This document shows positions 1-8,618 of a stretch of 48,281 nt of DNA, piece after piece (position 1 is the first letter of the stretch; each line of letters starts with the position of its first letter). The translations under genes and the position numbers were made by a program. The stretch is from Alkanophaga liquidiphilum (GTDB taxonomy: Archaea; Halobacteriota; Syntropharchaeia; Alkanophagales; B39-G2): contig JAPHEF010000009.1 of assembly GCA_029259535.1 (NCBI GenBank), forward strand, positions 1-48,281. The letters run 5' to 3'. The notes beneath the pieces are model-generated. The model worked only from the letters and a program-made list of their open reading frames with translations, made no database searches and was not told where the DNA came from.

Positions 1-65
1 GCTGCCGTAACCAGCATTAGCACGACCAGCCCAGTTAATGCAGAACGCACTTTCATACGCATCAT
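1..65 (-). CDS. Start of a secreted or membrane protein (partial)
   Basis: The minus strand starts with two adjacent ATG codons (65-63 and 62-60) and a third at 56-54, followed by a short basic stretch (MRMKVRS) and a hydrophobic run (ALTGLVVLMLVTAA), which is the start of a signal peptide or signal anchor. A GGAG ribosome binding site lies just upstream at about 66-70, and a strong TATA box lies at 91-102. Only about 20 codons are inside the window, so the function cannot be told. The spacing from GGAG favours the ATG at 56 (9 nt) over the ATG at 65 or 62. Confidence 0.7.
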   Translation of the reverse strand, partial: MMRMKVRSALTGLVVLMLVTA

Positions 66-90
66 CTCCGCTTTTTAAGCAGAAAAAACT

Positions 91-102
91 ATTATATATA
101 AG
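91..102 (-). promoter_or_regulatory. Archaeal TATA box for the partial secreted-protein gene
   Basis: Read on the minus strand this is CTTATATATAAT, close to the archaeal TATA consensus. Its centre is about 30 nt before the first ATG, which predicts a leader of only about 5 to 15 nt carrying the GGAG site. Confidence 0.6.
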
Positions 103-201
103 TTGCGAGATGACACGAAGTAGTTGTGAAACGCTGAAGTTAGAAGGCAAAATACTCATACAATAGCAGCAACAAAGCGAGACGCCCGTCAGTGTGGCGT
201 G

Positions 202-1467
202 TTAAGGACATACGAATCCAAATTCCGTCTGGCAAATCACACACTTCAGCCCGCTTTCCTCCAAAATCCCTTTAACCTTCAGCATTTCCTCGTAGTTTGG
301 CTTTTTTATGTCTCGCCTCCTGAACTCAGGACGGTAGTCAAGCACGCAGACTTGGACGCTTGGCTCCCAGCCCGCTAACTTTTCGCCCATCCTGTAGATT
401 TCTTCGAGAGAGATTATCGCCGGATTGTAAGGAATGCCCACGCCCACAAATATCTTGTCAAAATACTCGTCGAGTAGGTATTTCACGGCACGCCACCCGG
501 TTTCCTTTAGTTTCCTCGCAATCTCCTTGTCCTTCATCCCCGTAATTTTCATGAAAGTATCCAAGCGCAGCCCCTTCACGTCAGGACCTACGTCAGTCAT
601 CCCTGCCTCGTAAAGCTCGTCTATGTAGTCTTCGGTTAAAATTACGGCGTTCGTGTCCACGTGCAGCCTCGCTTTCTCATCTTTGTTAAGCTTTTTCAGC
701 GCTTTAAGGAATGAAACGAGCCAGCGGCGGTTGAGCGTGGACTCACCGCCGGAAATCGTAAGCCTATCCACACGGTAGCGGCGGCGCTCGTAAGTGAGGA
801 GCTTCGCAGCCTGCAACGGCGTCAGCGGCTCGTCAACCGAGGAGTAAACCGCTGTCCAGTTCTGGCACGTCGGGCATCTTAGAATGCAGCCGTGCGCAAA
901 GCACGCCACCTCGATGGCTTTCAAAAAAGTTTTTGGTTTTAAGTGGTAAGGCGTGCCAACGCCGCCGGCGGCGTGCCCTTGAAAGCTCGAGACGATGCGT
1001 AAAGGTAACTGCCTTTCAATCTCAGAGCGCTCAGCCACGATTTCCATCCCCTCCTGCACTGGAGTTATGCAACTCTGCTTCAGTTCGCCATCGATGATCA
1101 CAGCGCACGAGAAGCAGCCACCCGTCCCGCAAGGCGCAAATATCGTTTTTTCGTCGCCCCACGCTGGGAAACTTGAAATCCTGTAGCCTGCCATTTCCAA
1201 AGCTTTAAGCACGGTTATTCTCTCAGGCACGCTGTATTCCTCACCGTCTATTTTCACAGTAACCTCACGCACGTTTTTTAGCTCGTCCGCAGAAAGCTCA
1301 ACCAGCCGCCGAGCCTCGTAGGGGCATGCAGCAACGCACGCACCACAACCGACGCAAAACTCCCGTCCTCTTCGTTCCGTCAAGATTTCCAAGAATTCAC
1401 ATTTTACAAAGAGTCTGCAGAAGTCGCAGCCCATGCATTCATGAGCCTCGGCCTTAAACAGTTTCAT
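202..1467 (-). CDS. Radical SAM enzyme with N-terminal ferredoxin domains
   Basis: A 421-residue fusion. Residues 1-60 carry two Fe-S cysteine groups (HECMGCDFC, then CVGCGACVAACPYEA). Residues about 68-145 are a plant-type [2Fe-2S] ferredoxin fold with CGTGGCFSC. From about 175 onward there is a PflA-like radical SAM domain with the CxxxCxxC cluster site (GCILRCPTCQNW) and a SAM-binding SGGEST motif. The family (COG1180-like) makes glycyl radicals or does other radical chemistry; the built-in ferredoxins would supply the electrons for SAM cleavage. The substrate is unknown. It is divergent from the Hdr cluster (162 nt apart), so shared electron supply is plausible but inferred. The ATG at 1467 is fixed by an upstream in-frame TAA. 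A TATA-like GATAAAAAG at 1491-1499 sits about 28 nt upstream, so the mRNA is probably leaderless or nearly so. Confidence 0.85.
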   Translation of the reverse strand: MKLFKAEAHECMGCDFCRLFVKCEFLEILTERRGREFCVGCGACVAACPYEARRLVELSADELKNVREVTVKIDGEEYSVPERITVLKALEMAGYRISSFPAWGDEKTIFAPCGTGGCFSCAVIIDGELKQSCITPVQEGMEIVAERSEIERQLPLRIVSSFQGHAAGGVGTPYHLKPKTFLKAIEVACFAHGCILRCPTCQNWTAVYSSVDEPLTPLQAAKLLTYERRRYRVDRLTISGGESTLNRRWLVSFLKALKKLNKDEKARLHVDTNAVILTEDYIDELYEAGMTDVGPDVKGLRLDTFMKITGMKDKEIARKLKETGWRAVKYLLDEYFDKIFVGVGIPYNPAIISLEEIYRMGEKLAGWEPSVQVCVLDYRPEFRRRDIKKPNYEEMLKVKGILEESGLKCVICQTEFGFVCP

Positions 1468-1531
1468 CAGTTTATTTTAGACATACGCCGCTTTTTATCT
1501 TACCCCTATGCGGACTTTGAAAAAAGCGTTA

Positions 1532-1544
1532 CTTTAAAATTTTA
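1532..1544 (+). promoter_or_regulatory. Probable TATA box of the Hdr cluster
   Basis: CTTTAAAATTTTA in an otherwise GC-rich gap between divergent genes. Transcription would start near 1563, giving a leader of about 65 nt before the ATG at 1630. No other TATA-like element is closer to this gene. Confidence 0.45.
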
Positions 1545-1629
1545 GCGCATCTAAAAAGAACACAAAGTTCATGCAGCGTGCAAGCGTGGGCGGATTGTTG
1601 GGAGTGCGCGTGGATAGGGTGCAAGAGAC

Positions 1630-2736
1630 ATGAGAACCGAGCTTGTGAGGCTTTGCTACCAGTGTGGGGTGTGCGTCGCAGCGTGTCCGGTGCGAAAGGT
1701 GAAAAATTTATCACCGCGCAGCATCATTTACGGCGTACTGACAGCGAGCCCCGGCGAAAAGCTGGAGCGGTGCGGTGCCTGGGACTGTTTGCTTTGTAAC
1801 GAGTGTCTTGAAGCCTGCCCACAGAGCGTTGACTTTCCGAGCTTCGTGCTGAGTCTCAGGGAAGATGCCGGCGTGCGGAAGGAAGTGCTGGCGCACAGGG
1901 GAATATTCACCGAAATTGCGGAACTGATGGCTCTGCTTGACAACGGCATCGCAATGAGCTTCGCCGGCGAGACTTCGAACTTCGGCGAGGGCGAATACGG
2001 CTATTTCCCGGGTTGTTTAGACTTTTTTGACCTCTTCATGGATGTGGATGCCAACTTCCACGAAATCGGCGACGCCAGCATAAAGCTGCTGAACGCCGCT
2101 GGCATAAAGCCACAACTCCTGAGCTTGAAGTGCTGCGGGCACGATGTTTTATACCAAGGCAACAAAGAGCTTTTCGAGACCCTTAAGGCATTCAACGCGC
2201 AAAAAATAAAAGAAAGCGGGGTGAAAAAGCTCGTGGTGAGCTGCGCGGAGTGTCTTCACACCTTTAAGAAGTATTACGAGCTTGACGTCGAGGTTTTGCA
2301 CATTTCAGAAGTTCTCAGCGACGCTTTAAAAAGCGGCGCTCTTGAACTTCGAAGCGCCGGCAGAATAGTAACGTATCATGACCCCTGCTCGCTGGGCAGG
2401 CACCTTGGCATCTACGATGCCCCTCGTGAGGTATTGCGGATGTGCGGCGTGAAGCTCGTGGAAATGGAGCACTCCAGAGAGCGGGCGCAGTGTTGCGGTG
2501 TAAGTGGGATGATGAACTGCAATGATTTCGCAAAGGCGTTGCGGTTGCTGCGGCTTGAAGAGGCGGAAGCGACTGGCGCCGAAGTTCTTGTGACGACGTG
2601 CCCGAAGTGCGTGGCGCACCTCAACTGCTTGCGGCGGGAAATGCCTGAAAAAATTGAGACGCTTGACCTTACAGTCTTTCTTGGAAGGTTGCTGGACAGC
2701 GGCGAGCAGGTTTATCAAGACAGCGGCGAGCAGTAA
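1630..2736 (+). CDS. HdrD-like (HdrC-HdrB fusion) Fe-S protein
   Basis: 368 residues. The N-terminal HdrC-like part has two ferredoxin-type cysteine groups (CYQCGVCVAACP at about 9-20 and CLLCNECLEACP at about 54-65). The rest holds two CCG domains: GYFPGC, then CCGHD and CAECLHTF; and YHDPCSLGRHLG, then QCCGVSG and CPKC. This is the layout of HdrD and related CoM-CoB heterodisulfide reductase or lactate/glycolate oxidase-type proteins; CCG domains bind unusual [4Fe-4S] clusters that reduce disulfides. An in-frame stop at 1615 makes the ATG at 1630 the only reasonable start, though its Shine-Dalgarno is weak. It is first in a gene string with the GltD-HdrCB fusion and two HdrA genes, so it is probably a subunit of the same soluble redox complex. 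The actual substrate is not shown by sequence. Confidence 0.85.
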   Translation: MRTELVRLCYQCGVCVAACPVRKVKNLSPRSIIYGVLTASPGEKLERCGAWDCLLCNECLEACPQSVDFPSFVLSLREDAGVRKEVLAHRGIFTEIAELMALLDNGIAMSFAGETSNFGEGEYGYFPGCLDFFDLFMDVDANFHEIGDASIKLLNAAGIKPQLLSLKCCGHDVLYQGNKELFETLKAFNAQKIKESGVKKLVVSCAECLHTFKKYYELDVEVLHISEVLSDALKSGALELRSAGRIVTYHDPCSLGRHLGIYDAPREVLRMCGVKLVEMEHSRERAQCCGVSGMMNCNDFAKALRLLRLEEAEATGAEVLVTTCPKCVAHLNCLRREMPEKIETLDLTVFLGRLLDSGEQVYQDSGEQ

Positions 2737-2751
2737 GTTTATCAATTTTGG

Positions 2752-5448
2752 ATGCCTAAAGAACAAGCGATGCAGGAAATTAAATCCGGGCTGAAGTTTC
2801 AACTTGAGTCTTACGCCCTTTTTCAGAGGTTTTCCCATCCTGACATGCCTTTTACGATAGATAGGGAGGTGCCGAGGTGTGTCGCTGCGTGCCCTGCGGG
2901 CTGTGACGCTCGTGGCTACGTGACATTAATCGCTAAGCGTAAGTTCGAAGAGGCATATTCCCTGATTAGGGAGAGAATTCCGTTTCCTGCGGTTTTGGGG
3001 CGTGTCTGTCACCATCCCTGCGAGCAGAGTTGCAAAAGGGGCTTTTTCGACGAGCCTGTGGCGATAGCGACGCTGAAAAGGTTTGTAGCTGAAAGCTGCG
3101 GGCGAGCGCCTGAGCATGAAAAGGCGCAAGAGCACGACATCAAGGCTGAGAGAAGCGGGAAAAAAGTTGCGGTCGTAGGCGCCGGACCCGCAGGGCTCAC
3201 CGCTGCCATCGATTTGGCGAGAGCGGGGCATTCTGTGACGGTGTTTGAAGCGTCTCGGCGGATAGGAAGGGTGTTAAGGCTGATTCCGAGATGCATACTC
3301 CCCCGCGATGTTTTAGACAACGATTTGGAAAGGGCGCTAAAGCGCTTGGACGTAGGAATAAGGACGGGGTGCAGAGTTGGGAAGGACATCAAATTCGAGG
3401 ACTTGCGGCGTGAGTATGATGCGGTGCTCATTGCCGTCGGGTTGCAGAGCGTTAGGTTGCTCGATGTGAAGGGACGCAACTTAAAGGGAGTTTATGCAGC
3501 AATTTCGCTCTTGGAGAAGGCGAGTCTGGGGGAGAGAGTGCATCTTGGGGATACCGTCGTGGTTATTGGCGGGGGCAACGTTGCAGTTGACGCCGCTCGG
3601 GTCTTATTGAGATTCGGCGTGCGGAGCGTGCACGTCGTGTGCGTCGAAGCCCGTGAAGAGATGCCGGCATTTGAGTGGGAAGTCAAAGAAATGCTGAACG
3701 AGGGCGTTATCCTGCATAATTCGTGGGGCGTAAAGGAAATCATAGGCAAGGAAAAAGTCGAGAAGGTGAAATTCGTCAGATGTATCTCGGCATTCGACGA
3801 ACGTGGCAATTTCGCACCGAAGTTTGACGAAAGCGTCTCGATGGAGTTAGAGGCGGATGCCGTCATCTTCGCGGTAGGGCAAGCGGCAGACCTGACGTTC
3901 CTTGAGGGCAGCGGCGTTGAATTCGAGGGTGGAATCCTAAAAGTGGACCCGCTCACACTTGCAACGTCGCTGGACGGCGTGTTCGCAGCCGGCGACATAA
4001 CACGAGGCGCGGCAACTATCGTCGAGGCAGTAGCCGACGGGCACAGGGCTGCAGAATCCATTGACAGATACTTGCGAGGCTTGGACTTAAGGGCGGGGAG
4101 GGCGTTGCCGTGGCTCCCTATCGAGCCCGCCGAGATAGAAGCCCGCATAAGAGCGACCCTGGAGGAAGAAGTGCGGCTGGCGGGCGTAAAACGGGCAGAG
4201 CGGCTGCGAGTGAGAAAAAGCGGCGAGATGGGTTTTGAAGACATATACGCAAGCATCACGGAAGAGGAAGCCGTGAAAGAGGCGATGCGGTGTTTGGACT
4301 GCCGGAGGTGCATGCTCTCGCCAGTGCGTTTGAAAACTGAGGAATTTGCTCCCGAATTTCTTTATGAGCTTGTTCAAAGCACGAAGATAAACATGTGCGT
4401 GGAGTGTGGGAAGTGCACCGCCGTGTGTCCGGTCGCTGCCATAGATCCCGAGTTTGCACCGAGGCTCCTTGCGATGAGGGCGCTCGTAGGCGAAGAACTT
4501 TTAGGAGAGTCTGCCATTTGGAAGTGTAACCTCTGCGGCGCCTGCGAGGCTTTCTGCCCCTACGATGTGGATTTTGTAGGTTTTGTCCTCGGATTAAGAC
4601 GAATGTCGCTTAGCACAGCTGCGGCGGCGCCGAAGTTTTCAGAAAATGGGCAGCTTTCCGAGATTGAAGTGAGCGGTAGCAGGCTTGACTGGGTGGACGA
4701 CGAGATAAAAGTGGCGGAGCGTAGCGACGTTTATTACTTCAGCGGTTGCCTTTCCTTCTTCGAGAGGGTTTATAGCGACCGGAAGCTGAAATTAGGCGAG
4801 ATTGCGAGGGCGGCGGTGAAACTGCTGAATGCCGTCGGCGTCGTGCCTGCGGTGAGCAACGACGAGCGCTGCTGCGGGCATGACTTGCTGTGGGCAGGCG
4901 ACGTTGTAGGCTTTGAGGAGTTGGCGAGACACAACATTGAAATGATAAAGAAAAGTGGGGCCAAAGTGGTAGTATTCACATGCGCCGAGTGCTTTAGGAC
5001 GTTCGAGCTGGACTACCGGCGGGTGTTCGACGGCAATCTCGACCTGAAATTCATGCACATCTCAGAATTCCTGAGAGACAAGAACGTGCCGCTGCGGCGG
5101 GGCGGCGGCGGGGAAGAGGTCGTGACGTTCCACGACCCCTGCGGGCTGAGGCAGCTTGGTGTCTATGATGCGCCAAGGGACGTTATCATGAGGGTTCCAG
5201 GGGTGAAGCTTGTGGAAATGGAGCATTCAAGGGAGCTGGCGACATGCTGCGGCGTCAGCGGATTCTTAACGTGCGATACAGCGGCAAAGCTCATGCAAGC
5301 CGAGCGATTAAAGGAAGCAAGGCGAGCTGGCGCCTCGAAGCTCGTCGTGGCGTGCCCGAAGTGCTTGATTCATCTCGACTGCGCGGCGTCGCCAACGTCT
5401 GAAGTCGAAATTGAAGATTTAGCTGTGTTGCTCGCATCACGTCTTTAA
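2752..5448 (+). CDS. NfnB/GltD-like flavoprotein fused to an HdrCB (HdrD-like) module
   Basis: 898 residues in one frame. Residues about 40-120 are the Fe-S N-terminal domain of the GltD/NfnB family (CVAACPAGCD, CHHPCEQSCKRG). Residues about 135-450 are the FAD/NAD(P) oxidoreductase core, with GAGPAGLTAA for FAD, VVIGGGNVAVDAARVL for NAD(P)H, and a VFAAGD FAD motif. A cysteine pair CLDCRRC follows. From about 540 an HdrC-like part (MCVECGKCTAVCPVAAID, CNLCGACEAFCP) is followed by an HdrB-like part with two CCG domains (SGCLSFF, CCGHD, CAEC; DPCGL, CCGVSG, CPKC). The fusion joins a pyridine-nucleotide flavin module directly to a disulfide-reductase-type module, so NAD(P)H or ferredoxin electrons could reach the CCG clusters. 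It lies 15 nt after the HdrD-like gene. The 5' end has no strong ribosome site; a second ATG at 2770 is a possible start. Confidence 0.85.
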   Translation: MPKEQAMQEIKSGLKFQLESYALFQRFSHPDMPFTIDREVPRCVAACPAGCDARGYVTLIAKRKFEEAYSLIRERIPFPAVLGRVCHHPCEQSCKRGFFDEPVAIATLKRFVAESCGRAPEHEKAQEHDIKAERSGKKVAVVGAGPAGLTAAIDLARAGHSVTVFEASRRIGRVLRLIPRCILPRDVLDNDLERALKRLDVGIRTGCRVGKDIKFEDLRREYDAVLIAVGLQSVRLLDVKGRNLKGVYAAISLLEKASLGERVHLGDTVVVIGGGNVAVDAARVLLRFGVRSVHVVCVEAREEMPAFEWEVKEMLNEGVILHNSWGVKEIIGKEKVEKVKFVRCISAFDERGNFAPKFDESVSMELEADAVIFAVGQAADLTFLEGSGVEFEGGILKVDPLTLATSLDGVFAAGDITRGAATIVEAVADGHRAAESIDRYLRGLDLRAGRALPWLPIEPAEIEARIRATLEEEVRLAGVKRAERLRVRKSGEMGFEDIYASITEEEAVKEAMRCLDCRRCMLSPVRLKTEEFAPEFLYELVQSTKINMCVECGKCTAVCPVAAIDPEFAPRLLAMRALVGEELLGESAIWKCNLCGACEAFCPYDVDFVGFVLGLRRMSLSTAAAAPKFSENGQLSEIEVSGSRLDWVDDEIKVAERSDVYYFSGCLSFFERVYSDRKLKLGEIARAAVKLLNAVGVVPAVSNDERCCGHDLLWAGDVVGFEELARHNIEMIKKSGAKVVVFTCAECFRTFELDYRRVFDGNLDLKFMHISEFLRDKNVPLRRGGGGEEVVTFHDPCGLRQLGVYDAPRDVIMRVPGVKLVEMEHSRELATCCGVSGFLTCDTAAKLMQAERLKEARRAGASKLVVACPKCLIHLDCAASPTSEVEIEDLAVLLASRL

Positions 5449-5460
5449 TTGGAGGTATAG

Positions 5461-6801
5461 GTGGCAAAGATGCGTTCGGCGCTCGTGATAGGCGGTGGCG
5501 TTGCTGGTATTCAGGCGGCGCTCGACCTTGCGGAGCGTGGGCTCCAGGTTTATCTCGTGGAGAAGTCCCCGACCATCGGCGGACGCATGGCGCAGTTAGA
5601 CAAGACGTTCCCGACGAACGACTGCTCGATCTGCATACTGGCGCCGAAGATGATAGAGTGCTTTCGGCATCCGAACATCACGCTTTTCAGCTACTCTGAA
5701 GTTATTGGAGTTGAAGGCGTCGCTGGCGACTTCAGAGTGCGGGTGCTGAAGAAGCCCCGCTACGTGGACGAGGGGAAGTGCACGGGTTGCGGCGCCTGCA
5801 TCGAGGCGTGCAGGCTGAGAGGCAGATTCCCAAACGAGTTCGATGAGGGGCTGGGACGACGAGGTGCTATTTACTTTCCGTTCATGCAAGCGGTGCCGAG
5901 GGTGCCTGTGGTGGACAAGCGGCACTGTTTGCTCTTTACAAAGGGCAAGTGCGGCAAGCAGCCTGCATGCAAGGAGGCGTGCGAGGTCGGCGCCATCGAT
6001 TTCGAGCAGCGTGAGGAGGTAATCGAGCTGAAAGTCGGCGCCATAATAGTGGCGACGGGGTTTGACCCTTTAGACCCGTCTGTGCTGCGAGAATACGGCT
6101 ATGGGCGGTTCGAGAACGTGATAACGGCGTTGCAATACGAGCGGCTGATATGCGCTTCGGGACCGACCAGAGGACATCTGCAAAGACCGTCAGACGGAAA
6201 GGAACCTAAGAGAATTGCATTCATACATTGCGTCGGCTCTCGTAACCCAAGAGCGGGACGCTATTACTGTTCGGCGGTTTGCTGCATGCATTCGACGAAA
6301 GAAGCGATTCTCGTGAAGGACCACTGCCCAGATGCAGAGGTCTTCGTCTTTTATAGAGACATGCGTGCCTTCGGGAAAGGCTTCACCGAATACATAGAGC
6401 GAGCGAAGAGCGAATACGGCATCAAATACATAAAATCCGACGTGCTCATTGAGGAGAAAGAAGAGCACAACCTCGTGATAAAATACGACGAACGTGGTAG
6501 GCAGAGGCGGCTTGAGGTGGATATGGCCGTTCTTTCGACACTGCTCATGCCGAGGAAAGATGCTAAGGAGCTTGCAGCAGTTCTCGGCGTGAAGACAGAT
6601 GAGTTCGGCTTTTTCGAACCTGCGGACGAACTCCTGCGACCCTTGGATACGAGCGTTCCGGGAATATTTGCGGTGGGCTTCTGCCGCCGCCCCATGGACA
6701 TTCCTGAGAGCGTTGCGGAGGGTAGTGCTGCCGCCGCCCGTGTTGCGGAGCTTCTTGGAAGTCTGGAGGCTCGGGGCGAGGAACGAGGCTCGGAGGAGTG
6801 A
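5461..6801 (+). CDS. hdrA: Short HdrA-type flavoprotein lacking the N-terminal Fe-S domain
   Basis: 446 residues. It begins directly with the FAD-binding Rossmann motif (VIGGGVAGIQAALDLAERG). It carries the HdrA signature near the flavin (DCSICILAPKM), an inserted ferredoxin domain (CTGCGACIEACRL; KCGKQPACKEACEVGAIDF), and the SRNP..YCSAVCCMH region typical of HdrA. HdrA is the flavin subunit of heterodisulfide reductase complexes that bifurcates or confurcates electrons between ferredoxin and a disulfide. The protein lacks both the usual N-terminal CHCGxNIGG domain and the C-terminal ferredoxin pair, which the next gene does have. GGAGGT at 5451-5456 precedes a GTG at 5461 by 4 nt; an ATG at 5470 is the alternative start (13 nt spacing). 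It is 12 nt after the GltD-HdrCB gene and clearly co-transcribed. Confidence 0.85.
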   Translation: MAKMRSALVIGGGVAGIQAALDLAERGLQVYLVEKSPTIGGRMAQLDKTFPTNDCSICILAPKMIECFRHPNITLFSYSEVIGVEGVAGDFRVRVLKKPRYVDEGKCTGCGACIEACRLRGRFPNEFDEGLGRRGAIYFPFMQAVPRVPVVDKRHCLLFTKGKCGKQPACKEACEVGAIDFEQREEVIELKVGAIIVATGFDPLDPSVLREYGYGRFENVITALQYERLICASGPTRGHLQRPSDGKEPKRIAFIHCVGSRNPRAGRYYCSAVCCMHSTKEAILVKDHCPDAEVFVFYRDMRAFGKGFTEYIERAKSEYGIKYIKSDVLIEEKEEHNLVIKYDERGRQRRLEVDMAVLSTLLMPRKDAKELAAVLGVKTDEFGFFEPADELLRPLDTSVPGIFAVGFCRRPMDIPESVAEGSAAAARVAELLGSLEARGEERGSEE

Positions 6802-6803
6802 GG

Positions 6804-8525
6804 ATGCGCGAAGGGGAGTTGAGAATAGGAGTATTCGTATGCCACTGCGGCGTGAACATCGGCGGCATCGTAGACGTTGAGGCGGTCGTCGAATACGCAA
6901 AGGCGCTTCCCGGAGTCGTGCATGCCGAACGTAACCTCTACACATGCTCGTCAGAAGGGCTTTCGAGAATAAGAGCGGCAATCAAGGAGCATAACTTGAA
7001 CAGGGTAGTTGTCGCAGCGTGCACGCCGAGGACGCACGCCCCGCTCTTCCAGAAGGTGTGTGAGGAAGCGGGCTTGAACAAATACCTCTTCGAGTTCGTG
7101 AACATCCGAGAACAGTGCTCGTGGGTGCACACGCACGAGAAGGAGAGAGCGACGAGAAAAGCGATGGACTTGGTAAGGATGGCGGTGGCGAAAGCTGCTC
7201 TCCTCGAACCGCAGGAGGAGCTTAGTTTCGAAGTGACGCCGTCTGCGCTCGTCATCGGCGGGGGCGTTGCGGGAATGACAGCGGCTCTTAACCTTGCATC
7301 GCAAGGCTTTGACGTTTACCTCGTGGAGCGAGAAAAAGAGCTTGGCGGGCGGCTTCGCACCCTTGCATCTCTTTACCAGACCGAAGAGACGCCTGAAAAG
7401 ATTATACAAAAGCTTGTAAAAGAGGTAGAAGGAAACAAAAAAATACAAGTCTTTCAGGGCGCCACAATCAAGTCGGTTTCCGGTTACATCGGAAATTATG
7501 ACGTGCTCGTTTCGACAGAGGGCGGCGACATCGCCCTTAAGGCAGGCGTGATCATCGTGGCGACCGGCGCCTCCGTTTACGAGCCACCGACCGGGCTTTA
7601 CGGCTATCGCAAATATGAAAACGTCATCACGCTTGCGGAATTAGAGCAGCGGCTCAAGGAAGGTCAGCTTCCTGAGGTGAGGGATGTGGTTTTCATACAT
7701 TGCGTCGGCGCCAGAGGGCAGGACAAAAGCTACTGCTCCCGGATATGTTGCGCCGCCTCCATAAAGAACGCTTTGAGGCTCAGGAAGCGTGGAGTAAACG
7801 TCACAATTCTCCACAGGGGCGTTACAATGCCCGGATTGGAGAAAGAGAGACTTTACAACGAGGCGAGGGGGCGTGGTGTGATCTTCGTGAGATACGAGCT
7901 TGAGCGGTTACCGAGTGTGCAGCGCTCTGAAAACGGGCGGCTCGAAGTTACATTCTACCACGAAGATTTGAGCGTCGAGCTTAAGTTGGAAACAGATATG
8001 GTTGTGCTCGTGACGCCGATGGTTCCGAACGACGACGCTAAGGAGCTTTCCACGATGCTTAAGGTCTCGTTAGGCGCCGACGGCTTCTTCCTTGAAGCAC
8101 ATGTGAAGCTACGGCCCGTAGATTTCGCAACGGATGGTATTTTCCTCTGCGGCGCAGCCCACTTCCCGAAGGACGTGGCGGAAAGTGTTGCGCAGGCGCT
8201 CAGTGCTGCAGCGAGGGCATCAATACCGCTGTCAAGAGGATATGTCGTTGCAGAGGCCATTTCTTCTGTCGTTGACGAAAAGAGATGCATCGGTTGCGGG
8301 CGTTGTGTAGAAATCTGCCCATATGGCGCCATCGCGTTAAGGGATGTGACGCTGCAGCTCGGCGAGGTCGTATTAGTGACGAAAAAGTCTCACATAAATC
8401 CTGTGCTCTGCAAGGGGTGTGGCACATGCGTTGCTGTGTGTCCCGTCGGCGCGATAGACCAGAGGAATTTCACGTTCGAGCAAATAATAGCAGCGCTAAG
8501 AGAGGCAACGACTACTGTGACGTGA
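6804..8525 (+). CDS. hdrA: Long HdrA-type flavoprotein with terminal ferredoxin domain
   Basis: About 573 residues. The N-terminal domain has CHCGVNIGG followed by CSSEG and AACTPRTHAPLF, the HdrA N-terminal Fe-S domain. Then comes an FAD domain (VIGGGVAGMTAALNLASQG, IIVATGASVYEP, CVGARGQDKSYCSRICC). The C-terminus has two [4Fe-4S] ferredoxin motifs (CIGCGRCVEICPYGAIAL and CKGCGTCVAVCPVGAID). Unlike the preceding HdrA it lacks the DCSxC...PKM stretch beside the flavin and the inserted ferredoxin, so its flavin site is altered. The ATG at 6804 has GGAGG at 6792-6796 (7 nt spacing); a GTG at 6798 overlapping the previous stop as GTGA is an alternative. The two HdrA proteins are probably partners in one complex (inference). 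Confidence 0.85.
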   Translation: MREGELRIGVFVCHCGVNIGGIVDVEAVVEYAKALPGVVHAERNLYTCSSEGLSRIRAAIKEHNLNRVVVAACTPRTHAPLFQKVCEEAGLNKYLFEFVNIREQCSWVHTHEKERATRKAMDLVRMAVAKAALLEPQEELSFEVTPSALVIGGGVAGMTAALNLASQGFDVYLVEREKELGGRLRTLASLYQTEETPEKIIQKLVKEVEGNKKIQVFQGATIKSVSGYIGNYDVLVSTEGGDIALKAGVIIVATGASVYEPPTGLYGYRKYENVITLAELEQRLKEGQLPEVRDVVFIHCVGARGQDKSYCSRICCAASIKNALRLRKRGVNVTILHRGVTMPGLEKERLYNEARGRGVIFVRYELERLPSVQRSENGRLEVTFYHEDLSVELKLETDMVVLVTPMVPNDDAKELSTMLKVSLGADGFFLEAHVKLRPVDFATDGIFLCGAAHFPKDVAESVAQALSAAARASIPLSRGYVVAEAISSVVDEKRCIGCGRCVEICPYGAIALRDVTLQLGEVVLVTKKSHINPVLCKGCGTCVAVCPVGAIDQRNFTFEQIIAALREATTTVT

Positions 8526-8618
8526 CGAGCAGAGCGGTGCGCGCGCCGCCTCTTTTCTGGGCAATGGCGTGCGACGTTTAGCGAAAGTAAGAGTAATTTT
8601 TCTAATTAAACTCAGTTT

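Noticed and set aside
3492..4313. Long open frame on the strand opposite the GltD-HdrCB fusion
   Set aside because: It is in a frame mirroring the coding frame of a well-supported gene, has Ser/Thr-rich low-complexity content and no recognisable motif.
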